NCBI GenBank assembly: GCA_905160935.1
Contig: CAJHZI010000486.1
Span: forward strand, 62,001 to 126,000
Length of the DNA stretch: 64,000 bases
Direction: 5' to 3'
Source: Enchytraeus crypticus
Taxonomy: Eukaryota; Annelida; Clitellata; Enchytraeida; Enchytraeidae
The translations under genes were made by a program, and so were the position numbers. The notes below the pieces were generated by a model, which did not search any database, was not told the DNA's origin, and saw only the letters and a list, made by a program, of their open reading frames with translations. Shown here in pieces: positions 10,538-21,076 of the stretch (the stretch's first letter is position 1; each line of letters begins with the position of its first letter).

Positions 10538-10746
10538 CTGCAATCAGAGTGTTCTTCATCGTCATCGACATTATTATCATCATCATCGTCGTCGTTATCG
10601 TCGTCATGGTCATTATTGTCATTATTATCGTCATCATCAGCGTCATAGTCATTATCGTCACCGTCACCGTCATTATCATCATCATCAACATCATCATCGT
10701 CATCATCATCATCATCATCATTATCGTCATCTTCATCATCGTCGTC

Positions 10747-10779
<33 letters not shown>

Positions 10780-10803
10780 GTCATCATCATCGTCATAGGC
10801 ATC

Positions 10804-10836
<33 letters not shown>

Positions 10837-13001
10837 GTCGTCGTCATCATCATCGTCATTATCATCACCATCATCGTCATCATCACTATCATTATCTTCC
10901 CTTGAATGACAGTTTAAGTAGGGTCGGAATTAGAAAATGTTGCTGTCATTTTGGAGACTAGAGGCTGAGCAACCGATTACTGATTAATGGATTAAGTGAT
11001 TAATTGATTAATACTAAACAATATCTGAATGACTGATTGAATATTTCTTTGCACTATAAATTAATGACAAATCTATTCATATTTAATTTAATTTAAATGA
11101 CTAATCCACTAATTGATTGATGGATTTACTAATATTTAACATGCTTAGAATGACTAATCCACTGATTGATTGATGGATTTACTAATATTTAACATGCTTA
11201 GAATGACTAATTCACTGATTGATTGATCCTAAACATAAGGATCACTAAATACTGTGGTAACTCACGCTTAGTTGTTGTTGTTGTACCACTACTTGTGATA
11301 TCCTGTTGTTGCGCCAATCCATTATCCTCTCCATTCTCTTCAGATTTCTTAGCCTCTCCAGTCTTTTCACCCACCTGTTTCTCATCCATTTCACTGGTTC
11401 GTCCTTCACACCAAGCACCGTTCAGATGTGGAGGAGAGGGGTCGTCAGAGAAAGGTATCGTGCCGACGAGAATATCCGTGGAAAGATGAATCGATCCGCC
11501 ATATTTACATGTCACTTGCAGCTATAGACAACACTCAGTACAGTACGTCACAGCTATAGACAACATTCAGTACAGTACGTCACAGTGCGATATGATACGA
11601 TACGATACAAAGCAATACAGTACAGTAAAATACAATACGATACGATACGATGCTATATAAAACAATACAGTACAGTACAGCATAGATGAAAAAAACGTTC
11701 TTACCAAAAATAAAAAACGTTAAAAACGCGTTTTTTTCCAAAAAAAATAAAAAGCGTAAAAAACGTTGAAAAAAACGTTAGTAGCGTACACGTAGGCTTG
11801 CATATATACTACCAAGCCATCATTCCATAACACTAAACAATTTTATTGCAACTAGACTTGATCTAAAGTTCTAAAGTATGTCCAGAGACTCCATACAAAT
11901 ATAAACAAATACTTTCAGGTTGGCTCACAGTTGAAATAATTAGAGGTGTGATCACAGTGTTTATCTTAATTTTTACGTTTGACGTTTATGGTTTACGTTT
12001 TTTTTACGTTTTTTATTTTATACAAAATAAAAGACGTAAAATAACCCGTTTTTTAACAGATATAAAAAACGTAAAAAAGTTTTTTCATCTATGCAGTACA
12101 GTAAAATACAATACGATACGATGCGATACAAAACAATACAGTACAGTAAAATACAATAAAATACGATACGATGCGAGACGATGCAAAAAAATGCAAAGTT
12201 ACAAAGAGTAAGTAACAAATTAGAATATTCGATGCAACAAATGAGTGAAATCGTCAAGAAAAGAAGAATGAAATGGACTGTTGCTCATGGAAGAAAATAG
12301 AAACCCTCGAAATATATGTAACTGCGAAGCATATGAAAGAAGAACAACGGGAAGACCTAAAATAAGATGGAAGGACTGTCTAGAAGAATACTTGAAGGCT
12401 GCTGGAGTTAGCATTTGTGGAAGAACAGAAGGAAGAAGAAGAATGAACATCGAGGAATTGACGAAGAATAGAGTTTTGTGGAGGAACATCATAGAGAAAC
12501 TAGCCTTAGGATGATCACATGACATTACAGTAAAATGCAACACAGAGCTGTACAGAACAGTACAGTAAAGTGCAGTACAATACAGTATTATACTTTATAG
12601 CACAGCACAATACAATACAGTACAGCACAGTTCAGTAAAGTACAGTACTGTATTATACTGTAGAGCACAGAGCTGTACAGTACAGCACAGTTACAGTAGT
12701 AGTAATACATATGGTTATTTAGAAATTCATCAAACACTGACAAATAATTGTGAAAACAGATAAATCAGCAGATAAAAGTGATAATCAACATATGTAGCAT
12801 CAAACAGAAACTAAAATTTGCTCACCACGGCCATCAGAGAGGGTACTGAAGTACCCTATCGAGCTGACCACCGCAGTAAACAAAGAAAGAAGGAGATCGA
12901 AGAAACAATAAAGTTTTGTCTAAAACATGACAACAGTAATATGTTACGTTTATGTCACTAGGATTGTAAATAGATTACCCAAAAAATATATGATACGATT
13001 A

Positions 13002-13083
<82 letters not shown>

Positions 13084-16000
13084 TTGCAAATAGTAATTCA
13101 ATAATTACCAAGATTCCATAAGCAAAAGTCATCTAATGTATACCAATTGCAATTCGCAACTTAAACTCTTTTAATTCTTTTAAGGTGTCATGTATGACAC
13201 CTTAAAAGAATTAAAAGAGTTTAAGCAATAAAATAAATTGCAATTCGCAACTTTAAGCAATAAAATAAATTGCAATTCGCAACTTAAACTCTTTTAATTC
13301 TTTTAAGGTGTCATACATGACACCTTAAAAGAATTAAAAGAGTTTAAGTTGCGAATTGCAATTGGTACAGCATTCCATATTGAGCATCCTTCAAATACAT
13401 TAGATGAGAAGTTAGAACGATTCGCAGGTAAAGAAAGATAATTGGATACCGAAAGCCTAGTCTGATAGCCGCTATTTAAAAGATTAGATATAAACATATC
13501 TTTAATTACTTTAGACATGAATCCTTCTTGAAATAAGCACTTATAAATCACATTGGCAGTCATAGACTTATACAACAGATGTATCGGCAAGGTACTGTAG
13601 TTCTCATAAAGGAGCTTGGTTTTATATCGTCTGTCTTGAACCTGGAGAATCCTAAGGGCTTTATTATTCGCTACATGCAGAGGATCAAGTGCTTTTCCCG
13701 AATTATTTCCATAAATTATAAGGCCGTATGAAATTCTACTGAACACCAAAGAAAAATATAAATTTTTACGACATATTGCAGGCAATAGCTCTCTGCGTCT
13801 GTATAACATACTACAGATGCTATTGATTTTAGAGGCTATACATTTGATATGTTCACAAAAAGTTAAAGTATCATCAATATTTACGCCAAGAAACTTAACC
13901 AGTTTAACTCTTGACAGAGCATTTCCATTAACAGTAACAGAAAGGTTATTAGCTAATATATAATCCTCATTACATTGGCATGGGTAGAAGAGCATGTGGA
14001 CAGATTTGGAGCAGTTAATAGTTAGTTTATTAGCCTTACACCATTCGCTAATTCGCATACATTCAATGTTAGCCTTTTTGTAGAGGTCTGTTAGATTATT
14101 AGCATTAACAAAAGTATCTGAATCATCTGCAAATAATTTGAGACATCCTTCAATAGAGGCATTTTGAATATCATTAATATATAGTAAAAATAAGATAGGA
14201 CCCAAGATTGATCCTTGGGGTATACCATGTTTCATCGGTAAAACAGTAGATTTAACATTATCAACGACAACATATTGGGAACGGTCTGAAAGATATGATT
14301 TAAACCAAGTATGAGTAATACCGCGTATCCCATAATGCCAAAGTTTATCGAGTAAAATACTGTGATCGACTGTGTCGAATGCTTTTGTAAAATCAAAGAA
14401 TAACCCAATAACCAAGTTCTTATTAGCCTTTTCCATACGTATCAAACGGTACAGTACAGTACTGTATTATACTGTAGAGCACAGTGAAGTACGGTACAGT
14501 ACAGTATAGTATATCATCGTACAGTACAGTAGAGTACAGTAAAGTGCAGTACAGTGCAATGTAGAGCAATACAAGCAAGCCAGTGGCGTAAGATACTCGA
14601 CCTCGGATCGGTATGTTCGGGGTTCAACTCCTGGGCTCGCCGTCATTCACATCGCTTTCGAGTTAGGAAACTGACGTTTACATAGCTTTTACCAGCTTTT
14701 TTTATTAAGCATCTGTGCTTTATGACCCATTGTGCCGTTATGTTATGTTACGTTATGTTATATTATGTTCTGTTGTGTTATGTTATGTTATGTTATGTTA
14801 TGCTATGTTATGTAATGTTATATTGTATTATGTTAAGTTATGTTATGCTATACCTCCACAGTGTATGAAATGTTAATAATCTTGCAGCCGGGTAGTCTGG
14901 AGGGGGGAATGGAGGGTATTTCAAGGGCCACCCCGGACCAGTTCTGAGTCTCCCCGGGTTTTACAGCCCCCCTATCCACGCTGTTTATAGTGTCGGATAT
15001 CACGGTGGATTTCATCTCCTTTGAAGAAAACATGGCGTCTGGGATTCCAAAATATTCCACATGCTGCCAATATCAATCAATCAATTAAGCTTATTTATTA
15101 ATCAGTCTTTAGGAGGTTTATAGGTCATTTACTGAGAATTGTCTGAGAATAGATACGCAAAGTCTCTAGTTAACTGGAAGCCAACTCAACGAAAAAGGAA
15201 ACGAGGAAGACCTAGAAGTACTTGCCTAAATAAGATCAACAAGCATTTGAGAGCATTAAACATTTCTTGGGAAGACGCTGTGAAGATTGCTGATGATAGA
15301 AACGAATGGAGGAATGTTTCCGCCCTTTATTCTGTACAGAACGCAAGGAACTGATGATGATTAATCAGGCAGTATAACAAATAAATATCTAACCTATTAA
15401 GGAAACAAATTTTGAAGTAACAGATTCGCATTTATGATATTAAAACATTAGTTGAATTATTAAGTCGTTATTATGCATTCCACTATTATTTTCATATTTA
15501 CTGCAGACATCGTTAGTAAAGCAGTGAATAATCTAACGGTCTATATTGCAAGTAAACATTATCAATAAAAATAACCATTATATCAAGGAATAAATTAAAA
15601 ATATTTAATCAATAAAGAGAATACAATTGTCGCTCAAGAAATAAACCATACGTGTAATCAATGAAAAAAATATTAGCAGCCCATAAAATATATAGTGAAT
15701 AAATCAAAAACGTAATTGTATAGTCAACCAATTGGCTGAACCAGTGGTAAAAAGATTAAATGTCTGACTATGAGACAAAGGGTTTGATAATCGAATCCAG
15801 GCTCCTCAGTCAATGATTATTGTGTGGAAAAACAGAAACTGAACTCAGTTTGGTCTATTTGATCAATCAATCAGTAAATTAATCAAGGAATAATATATCT
15901 GTTCAGTTTATAAAATAATAATAATAAAACAGTCAATTAAAGACTTTTACGTGCTCTTTAATGAGCAACGGTCAAAGTAATATGTTCTTTGAACTCCTAG

Positions 16001-19000
16001 AGAGCAGTACAAATAGATTAAAAAAGAATGTAGTAATACAATCTGGTATGTGCGATCCATGCGTATGTGAACATACAAAGGGAAGCGGAACACAGAAAAG
16101 AGTGGAGGCGTTTGGCTGGAGCCAGTGGCGAAGTCGGTAAGACACTCGACCGAGGACCAGTATATGCGGGGTTCAAATACTGGGGTCGCCCGTCACTGAC
16201 ATCGCTTTCGAATGAGGAAACTGACGTTAACCTTAGATTTATCAGCTTTATACACCATGGACCTGCCAGTAGGCAGTGCACTAAAAGAAAGAGAGAGAGA
16301 GAGAGAGAAGACAACCTGTTGCAGCGATGCTCTGCTTAGATCTACTTTAACGTTCGTGTTGTTGGCCACCCTGCCAGAGATCATGATCGACTCCCCTGGC
16401 ACAAAACCCGTCTTGTTGATCGTGAACTCTGCACTCACTGACCCCGAAGCTAAACACAGGCAACTCAAGGTCGTTTCGTCCACACCACTGACCGGCAACT
16501 GAAGCACAAGAGCATCAGAAGATTATAGTAAATCTTATATCGTCATCATCGTCTTCTTCTTCTTCATCATCATCATCATCATCATCTTCTTCTTCTCTCG
16601 AATCCATATTTAGCATTGTATCATCATCTTCCTTTTCTTATTCTTCTTCTTTTTCATCATCATCATCATCTTCTCTTGAACCCATATTTAGCTAGGGCCG
16701 GGATACGAATCATTTACAAATGCTTTCTAAATGATAGATCTCAAGTAACAGTGGCGATAGCGGTAAAGCTTTCTCCTACTACCGCTTACTTTTAAACCTA
16801 TTTATGACCATCCTTTTCATTCACAAAATACTAAGCGACAACCCTCGGGCATCAGTTTAACAAACTGACGGGCTCTCTAGCTGCTATTTAAAACAATGAT
16901 TAATTTATACAGTAATAGCCAAAACTCAATGTTAATCTTATCACCAAACATACTTATAAAACCGTTTGTACATTTTGTACTGGAAATACGATTTCATTGT
17001 AAATATGAAAAATTGATAAATGGAATCATCTTACACCATTGCATTACATAATTAACCATTTTTCAACGTGTTTCTTAAACTAGCTGATTGATTGAATAGT
17101 TACTTTTAGATTTGCAGATTCGTTGTTTAGATCTAACTGGTTGAGCACGGTGAAGGCGGAGTTTGTGACGTAATCAATCATGAGTGGCAGGTCGACGGTT
17201 GCCATAGCGACGTATCTTACGTAGCCGAAGCTGCCCTCGAAGGACGAGGGAAGGGTGGAAGGCAGGTCCAGCTGAAAGGGGAAAGTGTGGTGGCCCTTGG
17301 GTAATATGACGTCAACCAGCTTACCTGCGGCGTCACAAAAAGTTAAAAAGTGTGTATTTGTATTTTCTTAATTTTTTTATAATAAGGAATTAAACTGGTC
17401 AATCAAGATCAACCATTATTTTTGTCCACTTTTGTAAAAAGTGTGAATGACACAAAATATTACACAATATTATGGAAATTACTATCTAAGGTAGTACAAA
17501 TGTTTATTTAAAAGTCTTCAAACACCGACAAACAATTGTACAATTGTGAAAGTAGACAAATCAACAGTGCAAAGTGTGATCAACATATGTAGCATCAAGC
17601 AGAGAATAAGGTTTGCCCACTTCGGCCATCAGAGAGGGCACTGAGAACCCAGTCGAGCAGACCATCGCTAGTAGATACAAGGCAAATGCTATTACCAAGT
17701 GATCATAACAAATATTTAATAAAATCATAGCAAATGATATTTGCTTGATCATCGGATTGGATTTGCTTCAATAGTGCTCGCTGTTGTCTTGGATGAATGC
17801 AGCATTCTAATTGTTGATGTATATTATATAACTGATTTAATTCAGCCACGTACAGATGAAATTATTTTTTTGAAGTGTAGCCTTGACCTTTAATTTTATT
17901 GATACTCGTTCATGAGAAGACCATTTATGATCAAAGTTGCTAATTCTAATATCAAATATCCCGTTATAGGCATAATAGAATACTCTTATTCTATTTATCT
18001 CTCGATAAATAAGTTATCTTATAAAAGCCTAAGAAAATCTCCCTTAGGAGATTTTCTAGGAGATTTCCTTAGGAGATTTTTTTACAAATCTTGAATTTGG
18101 TGTTGTTCGTCCAACAATTTAATTTTCTTAAGTATGTAAATATTTTGCGACTTACCCTGACCAAAGAGTTCAAAATCTTCCTCGAAATAGTCTTCTTCTG
18201 ATCTGAAATAAACCATTCGACCACTCCTACCCTTGCTGTCCTTCCAGTGCACATTAGCCATTCCAGATAACTTCAATCTCACACCTTCACATAGCATTCA
18301 ACATATCGCATAATATACATGTATACAATGGCTGAAGCCAGTGGCGATGTCGATAAGTTATTCGACCGCGGATAAGTATGCGCGGGCTTTGAATCCTGTG
18401 CTCGCCCCCCATCACTGACATCGCTTTCGAATGAGGAAACTAACGTTAACATTAGCTTTACCAGCTTTTACTATATTTTTATTCTTTGCATTATTTACAT
18501 TATTCTTTTACTTGTTATTTTATAACGGTACAGTTGCTTCTAAGATTTCGTTTATATCTGGTCATTACAATTTCGTATTAGTTCTGTTTTCTTTGTTATA
18601 TAGACCAGTATGGGACTGCTCTAAAATGATTTTATTTGCATGAGCATACAACACATATGAGTAGAGAATTAATTTACATCGTAAATAATAAATACGTTTT
18701 TTAAATACATAAATAAAAAGTACACAAATTTAATATCCGGTTCGTCAATCGAAGGCGATATTAGGGAATGACTAATAGAATTTGTCCAATTTCAATTCTA
18801 GATTCATAACTTACTCATTCACTTACTTGCAATGCTCAGTCAATCACTCAACCAATCACTCAATCAATCACTTAATTAAGCACTCAATCATACACTCAAT
18901 CAGTCAATCACTAGCCAACTCAATCAAGCAATAAATAGATCACTCTAATGACGTCACTCACTCGATCAACTAATCACTCTTTCAATAAATCCTTCACTCA

Positions 19001-19333
19001 TCAACCAACCAATTATTCGCTCCATAAGTCACCCGATCAATCAATCACTCAATCAATGACTCACTCAATTAATCACCAATCACTCTCTCACTCGCTCATT
19101 TAATCAACCAAAAGAATCACTCATTCAATCAGTCACTCAATCACTCACACTCAATGATTTATTTATTCAATCGTTCACTTACCTCTAAATTTAAAATCTC
19201 TAGATTTAAAATTACCTCTAATTTTAAGATCCTTGCGTATGTCTACCGTAACAGTACCCTTTAGAGTATCTCCAGCGAAGTAGACCCCCATAGGTTCGCT
19301 GAAATGTATCTCCAACTTATCTGATTTCCCCAT
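10221..19333 (-). CDS. Arrestin domain-containing protein, ARRDC family (complete, 7 exons)
   Basis: Exons, 5' to 3' on the minus strand: 19333-19216, 18284-18156, 17324-17104, 16498-16316, 15063-14854, 11521-11266, 10537-10221; 477 residues plus TAA. ARRDC (alpha-arrestin) proteins are cytosolic adaptors that link membrane cargo to ubiquitin ligases and endosomal sorting. The arrestin N-domain spans residues 1-156 (start MGKSDKLEIHFSEPMGVYF; later SSFEGSFGYVRY). The arrestin C-domain spans about 160-310 (IPPSRLPGCKIINISYTVE, then VGTIPF). A charged low-complexity segment follows, then KDKSESKNMKGKLAWAPVY and a ~65-residue Ala/Thr-rich tail. All six junctions agree in phase. Most ARRDCs end in PPxY motifs that bind NEDD4-type WW domains; I see only PVY here. 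The ATG at 19333 is the natural family start. Confidence 0.9.
10552..10905. repeat. ATC trinucleotide microsatellite (~350 bp)
   Basis: Imperfect TCATCATCG array directly upstream (minus-strand sense) of the last ARRDC exon. The long Ile- and Met-rich reading frames across it are repeat artefacts. Confidence 0.95.
11266..11521 (-). CDS. ARRDC exon 6: last arrestin strands and charged linker
   Basis: The in-phase acceptor is TATAG ending at 11522, giving LQVTCKYGGSIHLSTDILVG and then TIPF, the end of the arrestin fold. The rest (about 60 residues) is Glu/Lys/Gly-rich and probably disordered, ending in a Thr run. Donor AAGC/GTGAGT, phase 1. The acceptor lies inside a two-copy tandem duplication. 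Confidence 0.85.
11504..11585 (-). repeat. Two-copy duplication spanning ARRDC exon 6 acceptor
   Basis: A segment of about 37 bp carrying CAGCTATAGACAACA and CAGTACAGTACGTCA occurs twice. The first copy includes the acceptor TATAG and the first few exon bases, so a second identical acceptor lies just upstream in the intron. Confidence 0.85.
11586..11680. repeat. Pentanucleotide array (ACGAT / ACAGT type)
   Basis: Degenerate pentamer repeats such as GATACGATAC and ACAGTACAGT. The same array type resumes at 12094-12185, 12520-12700 and 14446-14575, so one ancestral array seems interrupted by insertions. Confidence 0.85.
11681..12093. mobile_element. MITE-like element with terminal inverted repeats (413 bp)
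   Basis: It begins CATAGATGAAAAAA and ends TTTTTTCATCTATG, a perfect 14-bp terminal inverted repeat, and sits inside the pentanucleotide array with CAG on both sides. The subterminal regions are rich in AAAACGT on one side and its complement on the other. It has no coding capacity, so it looks like a non-autonomous DNA transposon; the superfamily is unknown. Confidence 0.75.
12250..12514 (+). pseudogene. LINE reverse-transcriptase C-terminal fragment
   Basis: An open stretch encodes RRTTGRPKIRWKDCLEEYLK and then a WRNIIEKLAL end, typical of the region downstream of the RT domain in RTE-like LINEs. It lacks RT and endonuclease, so it is a dead 3' fragment. Confidence 0.65.
12695..12925. repeat. 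Dispersed repeat family E
   Basis: Contains ATTCATCAAACACTGACAAA, CAACATATGTAGCATCAA and CCATCAGAGAGGGTACTGA. Related copies lie at 1445-1572 (short) and 17485-17692. It starts at GTAGTAGT. No coding content; probably a retroposed element. Confidence 0.65.
12998..13080. repeat. TA microsatellite
   Basis: About 80 bp of uninterrupted TA dinucleotide. Confidence 0.95.
13140..13372. repeat. Compound inverted repeat at LINE 3' end
   Basis: Two palindromes with ~30-bp arms (centred near 13196 and 13313; arms contain CTTAAACTCTTTTAATTC) are separated by two direct copies of AATAAATTGCAATTCGCAAC. The right part is the 3' end of the LINE coding region; the left part is its inverted copy. Confidence 0.85.
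13303..14445 (-). mobile_element. 5'-truncated non-LTR retrotransposon, reverse transcriptase
   Basis: A 380-codon open frame encodes much of an RT of the jockey/CR1-like group: FDFTKAFDTVDHSILLDKLW with a catalytic Asp, HGIPQGSILGPILFLLYIND, and the active site FADD (F in place of the usual Y). The thumb region follows, ending near IWNAVPIAIRNL. It lacks the endonuclease and the RT start; the 5' break abuts the ACAGT pentanucleotide array. The frame has no internal stop, so insertion looks fairly recent. It lies antisense to the plus strand, i.e. in the same orientation as the host ARRDC intron. Confidence 0.88.
14577..14706 (+). mobile_element. SINE-like repeat, family A
   Basis: Has AAGCCAGTGGCGTAAGATAC, a B-box-like GGTTCAACTCC, CATCGCTTTCGAGTTAGG and AAACTGACG. 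Located between the pentanucleotide array and exon 5 of the ARRDC gene. Confidence 0.72.
14728..14850. repeat. TTATG pentanucleotide microsatellite
   Basis: Imperfect TTATG units run up to the donor of ARRDC exon 5. Confidence 0.92.
14854..15063 (-). CDS. ARRDC exon 5: arrestin C-domain core
   Basis: Starts after ATTGGCAG and encodes VKPGETQNWSGVALEIPSIP followed by PSRLPGCKIINISYTVE, strong alpha-arrestin signatures. Donor GAG/GTATAG is phase 0. A TTATG-type pentanucleotide array (14730-14850) starts a few bases inside the intron. Confidence 0.9.
15120..15360 (+). pseudogene. LINE C-terminal fragment (second family)
   Basis: An open stretch of about 71 codons encodes KRGRPRSTCLNKINKHLRAL and SWEDAVKIADDRNEWRNV, the hallmark C-terminus of RTE/CR1-like LINEs, and ends just before GATGATGATT. 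A decayed relative lies at 58845-58970. Confidence 0.7.
16055..16313 (+). mobile_element. LINE 3' tail with a nested family A SINE-like element
   Basis: LINE family G sequence (GAAAAGAGTGGAG) is broken near 16112 by a family A element (16112-16247: GGCTGGAGCCAGTGGCG, GGTTCAAATACTGGGGTCGC, CACTGACATCGCTTTCGA, AACTGACGTTAACC). The LINE then resumes with TATACACCATGGACCTGCC and a GAGA tail. The tail ends only a few bases from the donor of ARRDC exon 4. Confidence 0.75.
16316..16498 (-). CDS. ARRDC exon 4: start of arrestin C-domain
   Basis: Starts after TGTGCTTCAG and encodes SVSAEFTINKTGFVPGESI, the first C-domain strand pair, ending SLQQ. The donor CAG/GTTGTC at 16315 is followed within a few bases by a CT-rich tract, the antisense tail of a LINE fragment. 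Confidence 0.88.
17104..17324 (-). CDS. ARRDC exon 3: end of arrestin N-domain
   Basis: Encodes the hallmark segment KGHHTFPFQLDLPSTLPSSF followed by EGSFGYVRYVAMATVD. Acceptor GCCGCAG, donor AAA/GTAACT in phase 0. Confidence 0.9.
17485..17692. repeat. Dispersed repeat family E
   Basis: Copy with TCAACATATGTAGCATCAAG and GGCCATCAGAGAGGGCACTG, within ARRDC intron 2. Confidence 0.65.
18156..18284 (-). CDS. ARRDC exon 2: arrestin N-domain
   Basis: Encodes VRLKLSGMANVHWKD and then an acidic Glu/Asp-rich stretch ending FELFGQ. Acceptor TGTGAAG (weak pyrimidine tract), donor CAGG/GTAAGT; both junctions are phase 1. Confidence 0.88.
18332..18475 (+). mobile_element. SINE-like repeat, family A
   Basis: Has GGCTGAAGCCAGTGGCGATG, ATTCGACCGCGGATAAGTAT, a B-box-like region, CACTGACATCGCTTTCGA and the core GAGGAAACTAACGTTAAC, followed by AGCTTTACCAGCTTTT. 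Confidence 0.75.
18835..19165. repeat. CAATCACT-type tetra/octanucleotide array in ARRDC intron 1
   Basis: Imperfect array of CAATCACTCAATCA units; the minus strand reads TGATTGAGTGATTGA, like other TTGA arrays near exons here. Confidence 0.85.
19216..19333 (-). CDS. ARRDC exon 1: start codon and first arrestin strands
   Basis: The ATG is followed by the typical alpha-arrestin N-terminus, including FSEPMGVYFAGDTLKGTV. The donor AGAG/GTAATT leaves phase 1. Confidence 0.9.
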
Positions 19334-20637
19334 GCTTCCAAATATCTCTCTGGTTACGGTGTGAACATAAACTTTAGCTGTCTTTCTACTTAATTTTGTA
19401 ATAATCTAATTTTATAATCTAATTTTTGTAATCTTATCAGAAATATTTTGGTTATGATGCCCTAGAACCATCAACATCGAACTAGTCAACTAGTATAACA
19501 ATTTTCGAACACAAAACATAAATACGGAGTTTGATATCTTTTCTATTACAAGCCTCAAAATTCAGTAGCTTCTATTTGCTTCTCACAGTCTCTTAGCATT
19601 TTCAAAAAAGATATCTGACTTTTTGTCTTCAAATTTATCTATCTATCTCCTTATTTATATGTTATCTTACTTGTGCATCTGTTTATTTATACATTTTTGT
19701 TGAACTGTTTCAGCCTAGTAGGCCTAGATCTGCCTGTTTGTCGATCTGAATAAGCAATGTGTCTATTCGCTTATTTTTTCGTCTGACTTAATAAATTTCT
19801 TTCTTTCTACATGCATTAAACATTTCGAAAACTGCGTATTTGGTTACCTTATGCCTTTAACTGCTTGTTCAATTGCCATCTAACTGTTTAAGCCAATACC
19901 TGCTTGGCTTTAACTGCTTGCTTTATTACCTATCAGAGTTTTTGCTTACAATTCTAGAATTAACTTAGCCGTGCACTGGCTTGTGCATGAATCCAAGCAT
20001 CCGATATATCCCATGGAGTCCTTGTGGACACAACTGCAGATAAGTGTCCGCAATGCTCCGGCTCTTATAGCCTGTCTCATATCCGTGCACTCTCATTTCC
20101 CAAACAAAACAACTAGGCTACGTGACTTCCGCTTTGATATTTCTGTGACTTATCACCAGTAGTGCAGAAATTGCAAACTGATTTTTGCTTTCGGCAAAAG
20201 GTAATTTGGAAACTTTTTAAAATGGAAATTGAACAGGAGAAGTCATGATGGAGATTTAGATTGGTGCGGTTACCTGACAAGAAATGTAATGAAAAGTGTT
20301 GTTTCCTACGTCCTACCTGATGCCTATCTATTAGGCTTCCATGGATTGAACGTAGCTAAGGAAGAGTAGGCAAATTAGCCGTAGAAACTATGACCCGTTT
20401 CGTGCCTGTGCCTGTTTCGTGCTCCACGGATTGGAAAGATCATTATGACGATAAGAAAATTCTGTTCGACTGACCTGGAATTCGAAGGCATATGATAATG
20501 TCTCCCTCTTTCAATGAGATACAATCCAATGTGTGAATTAGAAGAAAATACGATCTGAAAGTGATAAGTTCTATAATTAGTCCTATGCGTGTTATGTTCC
20601 CAGCAAAACAAACCTTCGGTGTAGACCTAATGTATAG

Positions 20638-20757
20638 GCTGGAGCCTGTGACGATGTTGTTAAAATATCCGACCGCGTAGGCCCTATGAGTGGTTCAAAT
20701 CGTGGGCTCGCCCGTCACTGACATCGCTTTCAAGAGATGAAACTGATATCGGCTCCT
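20638..20757 (+). mobile_element. SINE-like repeat, family A (diverged)
   Basis: Keeps GGCTGGAGCCTGTGACGATG, GGTTCAAATCGTGGGCTCGC and CACTGACATCGCTTTCAAG; the final core has decayed to GATGAAACTGATAT. Confidence 0.68.
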
Positions 20758-20984
20758 TTTTTGTATAACTATATTTGTTAATAATTTTATTATGTTCATG
20801 AATAGATTTCATTTCCGCCTATATTGTCGAATATGCTCGGACCTAATCCATTCAAAGACTTTTGTATAACTACATTTTAGGCTTTAGATATAGGGGCCTA
20901 CATACTTGTATATACCTATAAGCAATTCAGTTTTCAATCTCGTTTAAGAACACTCAGTTACAAGGTAAAGGCGGCAGGCGGCTG

Positions 20985-21076
20985 CATGTTCTCTAAAAGC
21001 ATAGAGCTTTTGTGATGGGACAAAGGAGATCAATATATTGTTCCCATCGCAAAAGCTCTATGCTTTCAGAGAATGT
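20985..21076. repeat. Short hairpin (arms ~36 bp, loop ~21 nt)
   Basis: The left arm carries AAAGCATAGAGCTTTTGTGA and the right arm is its near-perfect reverse complement (TCGCAAAAGCTCTATGCTTT), with only a few mismatches. The size and near-perfect stem resemble a miRNA-precursor-like or small fold-back element. No expression evidence is available. Confidence 0.8.

Noticed and set aside
10221-10905. Long Met/Thr- and Ile/Val-rich open frames through 10560-10905
   Set aside because: They are translations of the ATC microsatellite; only the part up to 10537 on the minus strand is a real exon.
16114-16313. SINE sharing its 3' tail with the GGACCTGCCAGTAGGC LINE (a SINE-LINE partnership)
   Set aside because: The LINE sequence is present on both sides of the SINE, so this is a nested insertion. 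Other family A copies lack that tail.
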